A stretch of DNA of 10,983 nucleotides from Candidatus Methanomethylophilaceae archaeon (GCA_017455785.1 JAFSYZ010000035.1:1-10983); one strand, 5' to 3'. Positions 1 through 6,641 are shown, counted from the first letter of the stretch. Made by a program: numbers and translations. The notes: a model not told the origin generated them from the sequence alone.

Positions 1-1
1 A

Positions 2-640
2 GCAGGTATCGAACCCGATACAGAGAAAGCGGTGGAATGGTTACGTAAGGCAGCCGATGCCGGTGAGAGCGGAGCTTATGCAGAGTTGGGGATGTTGTAC
101 ATCAACGGAGAGGGTGTCGAACAGGATCTCGAGGAAGGCGGCAGATGGTTGCTCAGATCCGCGGAATCCGGCGATGCGTTATCACAGTTCAAGGTCGGCT
201 ACATGTACGAAGAAGGGGAGGGATTCGAGAAGGACCTTCTGAAAGCCTATGGATGGTATGAGAAGGCTGCAGAGCAGGAACTCCCAGATGCATTGTTCAA
301 GGTCGCCACCATGATATGTGACGGGGTAGTCGAGAAGGACGACATCAAGGCGATGGAGTATTACACAAGATCCGCCAGATTGGGATTCGTACCCGCTATT
401 TTCAATCTCGGAGTGATGCTGTTCACGCGTTGCGAGTACGATGATGCGTACAAGTGGTTCCAGAACGGTGCATTCAGGAACGATCCCGATTGTCAGTTCT
501 ATTTCGGCCGTATGTACATCGAAGGCAAAGGGGTCAAAAGGGACATCGGACAGGGTGTGAAATGGTTAAGGCTGTCCGCTAAGAACGGCAACAAGATGGC
601 GCAAGAGGTCATCGACAGGGTGGAATCCGAGTCTAGATGA
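2..640 (+). CDS. Sel1-like repeat protein, 5'-truncated by window edge
   Basis: The frame is open from base 2, so the gene starts outside the window; the first in-frame start-like codon inside is a GTG at 32 without a ribosome site, so I treat it as internal. About 212 residues are visible. They form roughly five tandem 32-36 residue helical repeats of the Sel1 (TPR-like) type, recognised by the recurring pattern A-x-x-x-L-G-x-x-Y-x-x-G-x-G-V-x-x-D-x-x-x-A-x-x-W-x-x-x-A-A-x-x-G, for example around LGMLYINGEGVEQD and FGRMYIEGKGVKRD. The fourth repeat is degenerate (LGVMLFTRCEYDDA) and lacks the G-x-G loop. No signal peptide or membrane segment is visible in this part. Sel1 repeats usually mediate protein-protein contacts; the partner is unknown. 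A second Sel1 gene lies 3.6 kb downstream next to an Hsp70-like gene, so a related role is possible but inferred. Confidence 0.86.
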   Translation, partial: AGIEPDTEKAVEWLRKAADAGESGAYAELGMLYINGEGVEQDLEEGGRWLLRSAESGDALSQFKVGYMYEEGEGFEKDLLKAYGWYEKAAEQELPDALFKVATMICDGVVEKDDIKAMEYYTRSARLGFVPAIFNLGVMLFTRCEYDDAYKWFQNGAFRNDPDCQFYFGRMYIEGKGVKRDIGQGVKWLRLSAKNGNKMAQEVIDRVESESR

Positions 641-751
641 TTTCATATCCTTTCGAACATCGGAAGTGTCATGACCTCCATAGCACTCATAACACCTAAA
701 ACGATGATGAATTCAAATACTAATGGAAGATACATCATACAGGGATACACT

Positions 752-991
752 ATGCAAACCGATTGGATCACGAAGGAAGAGGTAATGAAATTCAACAAAT
801 ATCTGTTATTCTACGGCCCCGGAGAACAGAGTAGCGGATTGAAAGGCATACGCTCTGACGCGCCTTCCGAGATCATCGAGGTCTTTCTCAATTGGTACCG
901 CTCCAGTTATAGGTACAAAAACGGCAGGATGAGGTCCAAAGAGAAGATCGCCAGAGAAGTGGTCATGGAGGTCGGGGAGTATATCTTATAG
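752..991 (+). CDS. Small hypothetical protein, 79 aa
   Basis: I do not recognise this protein. The frame can be read from ATG 671, but the stretch 671-751 gives a low-complexity N-terminus, and an AGGGA lies 6 bases before ATG 752, so 752 is preferred. A third candidate is ATG 785, after a purine-rich AAGGAAGAGG only 2 bases away. The product is soluble-looking and charged, with a basic middle (RSSYRYKNGRMRSKEK) and an acidic, hydrophobic end (REVVMEVGEYIL), mostly predicted helix by eye. There are no cysteines, so a zinc ribbon is excluded, and I see no clear helix-turn-helix. It lies 30 bases before fhs in the same direction and could be cotranscribed with it, although a TATA-like box overlaps its stop. 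The codon use resembles the neighbours, which supports a real gene. Confidence 0.55.
   Translation: MQTDWITKEEVMKFNKYLLFYGPGEQSSGLKGIRSDAPSEIIEVFLNWYRSSYRYKNGRMRSKEKIAREVVMEVGEYIL
980..990 (+). promoter_or_regulatory. TATA-like box for fhs
   Basis: An AT-rich TATATCTTATA overlaps the end of the small upstream gene. A start about 25 bases downstream would fall near 1011-1015, leaving a very short leader that still includes the GGGGAG at 1013-1018. Weak call: position and composition only. Confidence 0.3.
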
Positions 992-1021
992 AGTGAATCC
1001 GATACCCTTTTCGGGGAGCAA

Positions 1022-2695
1022 ATGAAGACCGATTTAGAAATCGCATATGACGCTCAAGTCAAGCCCATTAAGGAGATAGCAGCCAAGATCGGAATGACCG
1101 AGGACGACATCGTTCCTTACGGAAAGTACATCGCCAAGGTCCCGTTGCAGACACTTGATGGACTCAAGGACCGCAAGAACGGAAAGCTCGTATTGGTCAC
1201 CGCCATCACAGCCACACCGGCGGGTGAGGGTAAGACAGTCACATCCATCGGACTCATACAGGGTCTGAGCAAGATCGGAAAGAATGTCGTAGGCGCATTG
1301 AGGGAACCCTCCTTGGGTCCGACATTCGGCATCAAGGGAGGTGCGACCGGAGGAGGATACGCACAGGTCTACCCTATGTGGGATATCGATCTTCAGTTCA
1401 CGGGTGACATCCCGGCCGTCGCTGCAGCACACAACCTTCTGTCCGCCATGGTCGAGAACCACATCGCCAAGGGTAATGAACTCGGTATCGACCCTACACA
1501 GATAGTCCTGAAGAAGACCATGGACATGAACTGCCGTGAGCTCAGGAACATCGTCGTCGGTCTCGGCGGAAAGGGAATGGGAGGAGTACCCCATGAGAGC
1601 GGTTTCCTCATCACCTCGGCTTCAGAGATATCGGCCATCCTCGCACTAGCGTCGGATCTCGATGACCTCAGGGAGAGGCTCGGGAACATCATCGTCGCAT
1701 ACAACTTCCAGGGTCAGCCCGTCAAGGCGAAGGACCTAGAGTGCGTCGGTGCGATGATGATCTGCCTGAAAGATGCGATCAACCCCAACCTCGTACAGAC
1801 ATTGGAGGGTCAGCCCGTATTCATCCACGGATTCCCGTTCGCGAACATCGCTCACGGAGCGAACAGTATCATAGCGACACGTGCTGCACTCAAACTCGGT
1901 GATTATGTCGTCACAGAGGCAGGATTCGCAGCCGATTTGGGAGCAGAGAAATTCATGGACATCGTCTGCAGGCAGGCAGGATTCGCTCCCGATGCAGTCG
2001 TCATAGTCGCATCGGTGCGTGCATTGATGATGCACGGCGGAGCGGACCTCAAGGACGAGAGCACTCTCAACATGGACACGCTCAACAAGGGATTCAGCAA
2101 CCTCGACAAGCACATCAGTAATATGCAGCAGTACGGTGCACCTATCATCGTCGCTATCAACCGCTTCCCGACCGACAAGGACGAGTACCTGAACAGGATC
2201 GCAGAGCACTGCAAGGAAATGGGTGCCGACTACGCACCCTCCGATGTGTTCATGAGCGGAGGAGAGGGAGGAGTCAAACTCGCGGAGAAGGTCGTCGAGA
2301 CATTGGAGACCAAGAAGGCTTCATACAAACCCCTGTACGACCTCGACATGCCGTTGAAGGACAAGATCGCCGCGGTCGCCAAGAAGATCTACGGTGCCGA
2401 CGGAGTGGAGTACTCTGCGAAAGCGAACAAGACTCTCAAGCAGCTCGAGGACCTCGGCTATGGAAAACTCCCCGTCTGTATCGCAAAGACCCAGGCATCG
2501 ATCTCCGATGACCCGAAGAAGAAGGGTGCACCTACAGGATGGACACTCATGGTCAGGGAGGTCAACATCTCCGGAGGAGCAGGATTCGTCGTCCCCGTCT
2601 GCGGTGAGATGACACTCATGCCCGGATTGGCGAAGGTCCCTGCCGCGGTCCACATGGACATCGGAAAGGACGGAAGGATCGTCGGTCTTAAGTGA
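1022..2695 (+). CDS. fhs: Formate-tetrahydrofolate ligase (formyl-THF synthetase)
   Basis: This enzyme joins formate to tetrahydrofolate with ATP, giving 10-formyl-THF in the cytosol; it feeds folate one-carbon metabolism and purine synthesis. The 557 residues match the usual 550-560 of the family, so the gene is complete. Visible marks are the P-loop TPAGEGKT (about 65-72), directly followed by REPSLGPTFGIKGGATGGGYAQV, written here as the REPSLGP and GGATGGGYAQV blocks, then FTGD and AAHNLL, and the second signature region with VRALMMHGG (about 330-340). The start ATG follows GGGGAG by 3 bases, a close but plausible ribosome site. Upstream is a small unknown gene; downstream is a strong terminator, so fhs probably ends its transcript. 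Among archaea this enzyme is patchy, found mostly in lineages that use folate rather than only methanopterin carriers. Identification is very secure; the physiological role is inferred. Confidence 0.97.
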   Translation: MKTDLEIAYDAQVKPIKEIAAKIGMTEDDIVPYGKYIAKVPLQTLDGLKDRKNGKLVLVTAITATPAGEGKTVTSIGLIQGLSKIGKNVVGALREPSLGPTFGIKGGATGGGYAQVYPMWDIDLQFTGDIPAVAAAHNLLSAMVENHIAKGNELGIDPTQIVLKKTMDMNCRELRNIVVGLGGKGMGGVPHESGFLITSASEISAILALASDLDDLRERLGNIIVAYNFQGQPVKAKDLECVGAMMICLKDAINPNLVQTLEGQPVFIHGFPFANIAHGANSIIATRAALKLGDYVVTEAGFAADLGAEKFMDIVCRQAGFAPDAVVIVASVRALMMHGGADLKDESTLNMDTLNKGFSNLDKHISNMQQYGAPIIVAINRFPTDKDEYLNRIAEHCKEMGADYAPSDVFMSGGEGGVKLAEKVVETLETKKASYKPLYDLDMPLKDKIAAVAKKIYGADGVEYSAKANKTLKQLEDLGYGKLPVCIAKTQASISDDPKKKGAPTGWTLMVREVNISGGAGFVVPVCGEMTLMPGLAKVPAAVHMDIGKDGRIVGLK

Positions 2696-2706
2696 AACTG
2701 TAAAAC

Positions 2707-2746
2707 GATGGGCCGAACGGCCCATCTTCAAACCGTTTGCTTTTTT
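2707..2746 (+). terminator. Hairpin terminator after fhs
   Basis: GATGGGCC at 2707-2714 pairs perfectly with GGCCCATC at 2719-2726 around a GAAC tetraloop, giving an 8-bp GC-rich stem. A run of six T (2741-2746) follows after 14 bases. The hairpin begins 11 bases after the fhs stop codon. The T-run merges into the TATA box of the next gene, so terminator and promoter are packed together. Confidence 0.8.
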
Positions 2747-2756
2747 ATATATAAAG
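2744..2756 (+). promoter_or_regulatory. TATA box for the Hsp70-like/Sel1 operon
   Basis: TTTATATATAAAG is a near-ideal archaeal TATA element. Its centre (about 2750) is 31 bases before the GTG start at 2781, so the transcript would begin around 2775 and have almost no leader. There is no clear SD site before the GTG, which agrees with near-leaderless translation. A second AT-rich stretch (TTATATAG, 2760-2767) is less well placed. Confidence 0.6.
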
Positions 2757-2780
2757 GCGTTATATAGAGCGGGATGCGCT

Positions 2781-4292
2781 GTGGTAGATGCCACGTTCGT
2801 GGGTATAGACCTTGGTACTGCTAATTGTTGTTTGGCATATACCAATGGTGACGGAGAGGTCTCCATACTCAAGTACGATGAGGTGGACGACATAATGCCT
2901 TCAGTGGTAACTTTCACCGAAGAAGGGATCTATGTCGGCAAGGAAGGCATGGAGCACGGGCACATCAAAGGATCGTGGAACACCGTATCCCACTTCAAGA
3001 GGGTCATGGGGGAGGATGTGTACCGTACGTACAACGGCGTGAAATACACCCCCACGGAATTATCATCACTGGTTCTCACGAAGATGATGAGAAGGTTCAA
3101 GGAGGTCACCGGCAAGGATATCACGAAGGCGGTGATCACCATCCCCAGCGACTACGGTGATGTGGAGAGGCATTCCACTTTCAATGCGGCCAAGATCGCA
3201 GGGATCGAGGAGATATTCCTGCTGTCGGAATCGTTGGCGGCCGCGATAGATTACGGTACAAAGTACTGCAATGAGGGGAACAGGAACATAATGATCTACG
3301 ACCTGGGAACAGGCACGTTGGATGTGGCCGTGGTCAACGTCAGTGACGGAAGGTTCAAGGTCCTTGCGGATGAGAGTAACAAGGACATCGGCGGAAGGGA
3401 TTGGGACCTCCAATTGGCGTCCATCATCCAGAAGAAGGTCCTCGACTCATTGGGGATGGACAGTTCAGATGTCATCTCGGACAACGAGTTCAGACGCGAT
3501 GTCATGAATGTGACGGACGATGTTAAGATCCGTCTGGAGACGGCAGTCAAAGTAGAAAGTACGGTGAAGCTCAACGGTAACGATGTGGAATTCACCGTAT
3601 CTAGGGAGGATTTCGAGGAATCCACATCATGGCTGATGGCAAAGACCATCGAGATGATGGGACATGCGATCAGGGATGCGGACATGAATATGAGCGATAT
3701 CGATACCATCGTACTCGTAGGGGGATCATCGATGATGCTCCAGGTACCCAAGGGTATCAGTGAGGCGTTCCCATCATCCGAGATAGTCATGTTCAAGCCC
3801 CAGTACGCGATAGCGAGAGGGGCATCGATATACGCGGAATCACTGTTCGGAAAGGAATCCAAGATAGAAGCTATTCCTGTGATGACCAAGACCTACGGTT
3901 TCATGGTCGGTATCGACGGTATGGAGAAGATCTGCAATGTGGTTTACAAGAATTCTCCGATCCCATCAGAAGTAAAGCTCACATGCAGACCCAAGAGGGA
4001 TGACCAGGAGGAACTGGAGCTGAAGATATACGAATCACTTTCCAAGAAAGGTGAGGTGTATATCGATGACGCTGATGCCAAACTGGTGAAGATCTTCAAA
4101 GTCCCGCTGAAAGGAAAGATATCCAGGGGAAGGACCAAGATCCCTATCAGGATACATACGAATGAGCATGGTAAGGTCAGGTTCTTCGTCGAGTGCAACG
4201 GTGAGGAATCGGTACTGACCTTCATCGATGAGATCCAGCTGACCCCCGATGAGATAATAGAGTCCAGGCGCAAGACGGAGGCGGTCATATGA
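2781..4292 (+). CDS. Hsp70/DnaK-like ATPase lacking the C-terminal lid
   Basis: Actin-fold ATPase of the Hsp70 family. Residues 1 to about 357 form the nucleotide-binding domain: phosphate-1 motif GIDLGTANCCLAY (8-20), FKRVMG (72-77) with the lysine matching the catalytic Lys70 of DnaK, SESLAAAI (149-156) in place of NEPTAAAL, phosphate-2 motif YDLGTGTLDVAVV (173-185) and adenosine motif VLVGGSSMMLQVP (311-323). About 365-483 resemble the beta-sandwich substrate domain (NSPIPSEVKL, then ELELKIYES and HGKVRFFVEC). The protein stops at 503 residues, against about 610-640 for DnaK, so the helical lid is absent, and the usual hydrophobic interdomain linker (VLLLD type) is replaced by IEAIPVMTK. 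It is therefore probably not the housekeeping DnaK; no dnaJ or grpE is nearby. The start is GTG 2781; no ATG in frame fits. The stop overlaps the next gene's start in ATGA, which suggests translational coupling to the Sel1 partner. Substrate unknown. Confidence 0.9.
   Translation: MVDATFVGIDLGTANCCLAYTNGDGEVSILKYDEVDDIMPSVVTFTEEGIYVGKEGMEHGHIKGSWNTVSHFKRVMGEDVYRTYNGVKYTPTELSSLVLTKMMRRFKEVTGKDITKAVITIPSDYGDVERHSTFNAAKIAGIEEIFLLSESLAAAIDYGTKYCNEGNRNIMIYDLGTGTLDVAVVNVSDGRFKVLADESNKDIGGRDWDLQLASIIQKKVLDSLGMDSSDVISDNEFRRDVMNVTDDVKIRLETAVKVESTVKLNGNDVEFTVSREDFEESTSWLMAKTIEMMGHAIRDADMNMSDIDTIVLVGGSSMMLQVPKGISEAFPSSEIVMFKPQYAIARGASIYAESLFGKESKIEAIPVMTKTYGFMVGIDGMEKICNVVYKNSPIPSEVKLTCRPKRDDQEELELKIYESLSKKGEVYIDDADAKLVKIFKVPLKGKISRGRTKIPIRIHTNEHGKVRFFVECNGEESVLTFIDEIQLTPDEIIESRRKTEAVI
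4277..4281 (+). promoter_or_regulatory. Ribosome binding site of the coupled Sel1 gene
   Basis: GGAGG lies inside the end of the Hsp70-like gene, 7 bases before ATG 4289. It fixes that start and shows that this internal operon gene uses SD initiation, unlike the first gene of the operon. Confidence 0.8.
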
Positions 4293-5233
4293 TCTGCGGT
4301 ACGGTATCGCCGGACATCTTCCAGCAGGCGATGATGATGCTCTCCACCGGAGAATCGACCGAAGGGCTGCGTCTGATCAAGATCTCTGCCGATAACGGTG
4401 ACCCCAGGGCGATGAACACCTATGCCAAAGCGCTCAAGGACGGGGACATAGTGGAAAGGGACGTGTTCGAAGCGCACAGATTCTTCGTTCTGGCAGCAGA
4501 ACAGGGTGTGGATGAAGCACAGTATTACGTAGGCATGGGACATTTCCTTGGTTTGGGTGCAAGACAGAGCTTCAAGGATGCCATCAAGTGGTTCAGGGTC
4601 TCCGCCGAGAAGGGATTCCCCAAGGCACAGTACGCCATGGGACAGTGTTATCTCAACGGATACGGTGTCTACAAGGACATAGGGTTCGCCAAGCTCTGGT
4701 TCACGATGGCCGCTGACAAGGAGTATTCCACCGCACGTATAGCGTTGGGCGACATATACATGGATCTGCACAATCCTGGACGTGATTACAAGGAAGCGGC
4801 CAGGCTCTATACGCTTGCGGCGGATGCGGGCGACGTCGATGCCTATTACAAGATAGCGCACTGCTACCATTACGGTAAGGGCGTACCATTGAATCAGCAC
4901 AAGGCCGCACAGTACTTCGAGAAAGGATGCAGGGAAGGTGACAGGGAATGTATCTTCATGCTAGGTCAGATGTACGAGAAAGGTCAGGGTGTAAGGGAGG
5001 ACAAGGATCTCGGAAGACAGATGATCGAGGAGGCATCCAGATTGGGTTCGGTCGCCGCCAGGAGCTATCTCATGGGAAAGCTCCCTAACAGGAAGCAGAC
5101 GAGCATAATAGTCAACGATGTACTGGACACACCTGATGTCGTAGCGGGTTTCAAGGGTGCTGAGGAGATGCCTTCTTTATTCGGACGTCTTAAGAAAAAG
5201 AAGAAGGTCGCTTCCTCCAATATTCTATTATAA
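4289..5233 (+). CDS. Sel1-like repeat protein coupled to the Hsp70-like gene
   Basis: Soluble helical-repeat protein of 314 residues. About six Sel1-type repeats of 36 residues run from roughly 39 to 254, each with an A-x-x-x-[ML]-G-x-x-Y core and an A-A-x-x-G end; YAMGQCYLNGYGVYKD (115-130) and FMLGQMYEKGQGVRED (223-238) are the clearest. A shorter N-terminal helical unit (8-38) precedes them. The last 50 residues leave the repeat pattern and carry a pentalysine patch (KKKKK, 302-306) before the end SSNILL. No signal peptide or membrane segment is seen. Sel1/TPR-type arrays often hold partner proteins, and TPR proteins are known Hsp70 co-chaperones. Here the start overlaps the Hsp70-like stop by 4 bases (ATGA) with a good GGAGG, so equal production and direct binding are a reasonable inference. 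The basic tail might bind nucleic acid, membrane lipid or an acidic partner; this is not settled by the sequence. Confidence 0.9.
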   Translation: MICGTVSPDIFQQAMMMLSTGESTEGLRLIKISADNGDPRAMNTYAKALKDGDIVERDVFEAHRFFVLAAEQGVDEAQYYVGMGHFLGLGARQSFKDAIKWFRVSAEKGFPKAQYAMGQCYLNGYGVYKDIGFAKLWFTMAADKEYSTARIALGDIYMDLHNPGRDYKEAARLYTLAADAGDVDAYYKIAHCYHYGKGVPLNQHKAAQYFEKGCREGDRECIFMLGQMYEKGQGVREDKDLGRQMIEEASRLGSVAARSYLMGKLPNRKQTSIIVNDVLDTPDVVAGFKGAEEMPSLFGRLKKKKKVASSNILL

Positions 5234-5239
5234 AATCTC

Positions 5240-5247
5240 ACATATAC
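5240..5247 (+). promoter_or_regulatory. Possible TATA-like box before the UroD-like gene
   Basis: ACATATAC stands in the 48-base gap after the Sel1 gene, about 38 bases before TTG 5282 and about 22 before ATG 5266. Weak: the gene could equally be read through from the upstream operon, since no terminator is visible in the gap. Confidence 0.25.
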
Positions 5248-5281
5248 CGAAACTAGGGCAGTTGTATGGAGAGAGGAGGCA

Positions 5282-6298
5282 TTGTCATACTTTCTGCATC
5301 AGAATCATGGTGCCGTACCGACCTTCCTCTATGACACATCCTTATGTTCGGCGGTTACCGGTATCTCTACAGCGGAGATATTCAGGGATAACAGCTACGA
5401 TCCGGATCTGGCGGCCAAGGCGATAGCAGGTTCCATGTCATATCTTGGGCATGATATGTCAGTGGGTTCCCTGAAGACCGTGGATTATCGTGTGTTCGGA
5501 TCGGAGATGAGATACAAGGACAACGCACCGATGATGACGGTGAAGAGGGCATTCGAGGATCCGACAGAATTGTATAGGCACACTCCTGAGGAGTCCGACT
5601 GTCAATCCCAACGCGCCTATGCGAAAAGTATCCCGAAGATAAGGGAACTGAAACCCGATGCTATCATAGCCGGTACGGTCCCTGCCCCGTTCTCCGTCGG
5701 ATGTATGTTGCGCGGATTGGAACCGATGCTTATGGATGTCATGTCCGAACCGGATTATGTCAGAGAGCTGTTGGCATTCGCCGGACAGATGTGTTCCATC
5801 ATCGGCGACATCATGATAACCGAGGGGGATCCCGACTTCGGGATAATCACAGGTGCTTTCGACAATCCTGATCTAATTCATTTGGATTCCATCAGGGAAC
5901 TGTGCCTGCCGGGTGTAAAGAGGCAGTTCAGGATCATCGATGAATACCACATACCGAAGGTCTATCATCCACACGGGCATTTGACAAAGGATATAGGTTT
6001 GGAACTCCTGGATGATTATCAAAAGATAGGGTTCGATTGTCTTTACTACGGTGAGAACAACGAACATTCGTTGATGAGGGATCTATGCAGTGACCGTTTC
6101 TCATTGATGGGCGGTGTAGACACATTCACGACCATCTACATAGGGGACGATGACAGGGTGGTCACCGATACACATGACGTATTGACAGCAATGAAGGGTA
6201 TCCCGTTCGTGTTCTCATGTTCTTGTTCGGTGGACGGCGACCTCGATGTACGTAAGATGAAGATGATGATCGATACGGTCAGATCATTCAGTGACTGA
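5282..6298 (+). CDS. UroD/MtbA-superfamily methyltransferase-like protein
   Basis: TIM-barrel protein of the uroporphyrinogen decarboxylase / methylcobamide:CoM methyltransferase (MtaA/MtbA) superfamily, 338 residues, near family length. Family features are the N-terminal PTFLYDTSL block, LKPDAIIAGTVPAPFSVG (123-140) with LRGLEPMLMDV, FGIITGAFDNPD (186-197), and the late MGGVDTF (277-283). MtaA/MtbA bind zinc by His-x-Cys plus a distant Cys; here the block reads VYHPHGH (227-233), so the cysteine is His231, while FSCSCSVDGD (311-320) offers Cys313 and Cys315. The protein may move methyl groups between a corrinoid and a thiol, but CoM as acceptor is not shown, and no corrinoid protein gene lies nearby. 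The start is uncertain: TTG 5282 is only 2 bases after GGAGG, and homology seems to continue upstream (see findings). The 3' end overlaps the opposing gene by 15 bases. It is unlikely to be HemE. Confidence 0.85.
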   Translation: MSYFLHQNHGAVPTFLYDTSLCSAVTGISTAEIFRDNSYDPDLAAKAIAGSMSYLGHDMSVGSLKTVDYRVFGSEMRYKDNAPMMTVKRAFEDPTELYRHTPEESDCQSQRAYAKSIPKIRELKPDAIIAGTVPAPFSVGCMLRGLEPMLMDVMSEPDYVRELLAFAGQMCSIIGDIMITEGDPDFGIITGAFDNPDLIHLDSIRELCLPGVKRQFRIIDEYHIPKVYHPHGHLTKDIGLELLDDYQKIGFDCLYYGENNEHSLMRDLCSDRFSLMGGVDTFTTIYIGDDDRVVTDTHDVLTAMKGIPFVFSCSCSVDGDLDVRKMKMMIDTVRSFSD

Positions 6299-6520
6299 AT
6301 CATCATTCTTCAGAACACAGATCTTATCCTCATCGATATCGAAGTGCACATTGTCACCCTTCAGATACATGTATCTCGAATCGGTATCGACGGTCTTCGG
6401 CGTCTTGGGACCGTCGTTTCCTCCGTTCTTGGGTATTGCAATGATCGCAATAGCGGCGATGACTACGATCGCGATAACGACTACTGCTATGATCTTCCTA
6501 GAATCTAGGTTAATTGCCAA
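6284..6520 (-). CDS. Small single-span membrane-anchored protein, 78 aa
   Basis: I do not recognise a family. The start is read as TTG at 6520, because GGAGG (minus strand, 6531-6527) lies exactly 6 bases before it; an upstream in-frame ATG at 6547 would add nine residues but has no ribosome site. The product has a short N-terminus (MAINLDSRK), one strongly hydrophobic segment of Val, Ile and Ala of about 22 residues, then a Gly/Pro/Asn/Lys linker (PKNGGNDGPKTPKT) and a polar, acidic domain of about 40 residues ending DDSVTE. This fits an N-terminal anchor with a small domain outside the cell, or a pseudopilin-like or accessory surface protein; there is no lipobox cysteine. Its 3' end overlaps the UroD-like gene on the other strand. 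It stands alone, with a long AT-rich region upstream that probably holds its promoter. Confidence 0.7.
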   Translation of the reverse strand: MAINLDSRKIIAVVVIAIVVIAAIAIIAIPKNGGNDGPKTPKTVDTDSRYMYLKGDNVHFDIDEDKICVLKNDDSVTE

Positions 6521-6526
6521 TTTATT

Positions 6527-6531
6527 CCTCC
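6527..6531 (-). promoter_or_regulatory. Ribosome binding site deciding a TTG start
   Basis: CCTCC on the plus strand reads GGAGG on the minus strand, 6 bases before the TTG at 6520. It is the reason for choosing TTG over the upstream ATG at 6547. Confidence 0.75.
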
Positions 6532-6581
6532 GTGTTTCATGCACCATTCACGATGCGCAAGTTGTTCGAGAGGGTTAACTT

Positions 6582-6593
6582 AACGATAGTTAC
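6582..6593. repeat. Box copy 1, AAC-GATA-GTTAC
   Basis: AACGATAGTTAC matches 6651-6662 in 11 of 12 bases, 69 bases apart. Each copy has inverted AAC/GTT arms around four bases (here extended to TAAC/GTTA), the shape of a small operator. A minus-strand TATA-like ACATATAG at 6610-6617 would put the start of the small membrane protein's transcript near this copy, which suits a repressor site. Function inferred. Confidence 0.5.
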
Positions 6594-6626
6594 AATGTGC
6601 ATGACCATCTATATGTTTTTCTCGTA

Positions 6627-6641
6627 AGTGGAAAAACTGGG
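6627..6641 (+). other. Origin-recognition-box-like sequence (candidate)
   Basis: AGTGGAAAAACTGGG resembles the archaeal mini-ORB core bound by Orc1/Cdc6 (a CCAGTGGAAAC-type core followed by a G-run): AGTGGAAA matches in order, followed by a G triplet, but the leading CC is absent and the spacing differs. Only one such element is seen here, whereas characterised origins usually have several. An orc1/cdc6 gene lies 3.5 kb away. Weak to moderate. Confidence 0.3.

Noticed and set aside
671-751. Longer N-terminus for the small protein before fhs
   Set aside because: The extra 27 residues look like translated non-coding sequence (many Thr, Asn, Met) and ATG 671 has no ribosome site; ATG 752 is preferred.
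1034-1594. A 186-codon minus-strand frame inside fhs
   Set aside because: It is antisense to a highly conserved part of fhs, and the product is Cys/Asp-rich without any domain.
3944-4900. A 318-codon open frame on the minus strand across the Hsp70-like and Sel1 genes
   Set aside because: It spans two well-supported genes on the other strand, shows no family motif or plausible start, and its length follows from the codon pattern of the real genes.
5266-5334. A 22-codon open frame starting at ATG 5266
   Set aside because: It runs into the UroD-like gene and has no recognisable content. A frameshift or mis-start of the larger gene explains the ATG better.
5282-6298. HemE (haem-pathway uroporphyrinogen decarboxylase)
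   Set aside because: The HPHG and CSC blocks correspond to the metal-binding positions of the methyltransferase branch, and no haem or sirohaem genes are adjacent.
6291-6578. A plus-strand frame with a hydrophobic stretch opposite the small membrane protein
   Set aside because: It is antisense to a gene with a good GGAGG-TTG start. Its Ile/Thr/Ala run is the complement of the real membrane segment, and it has no ribosome site.
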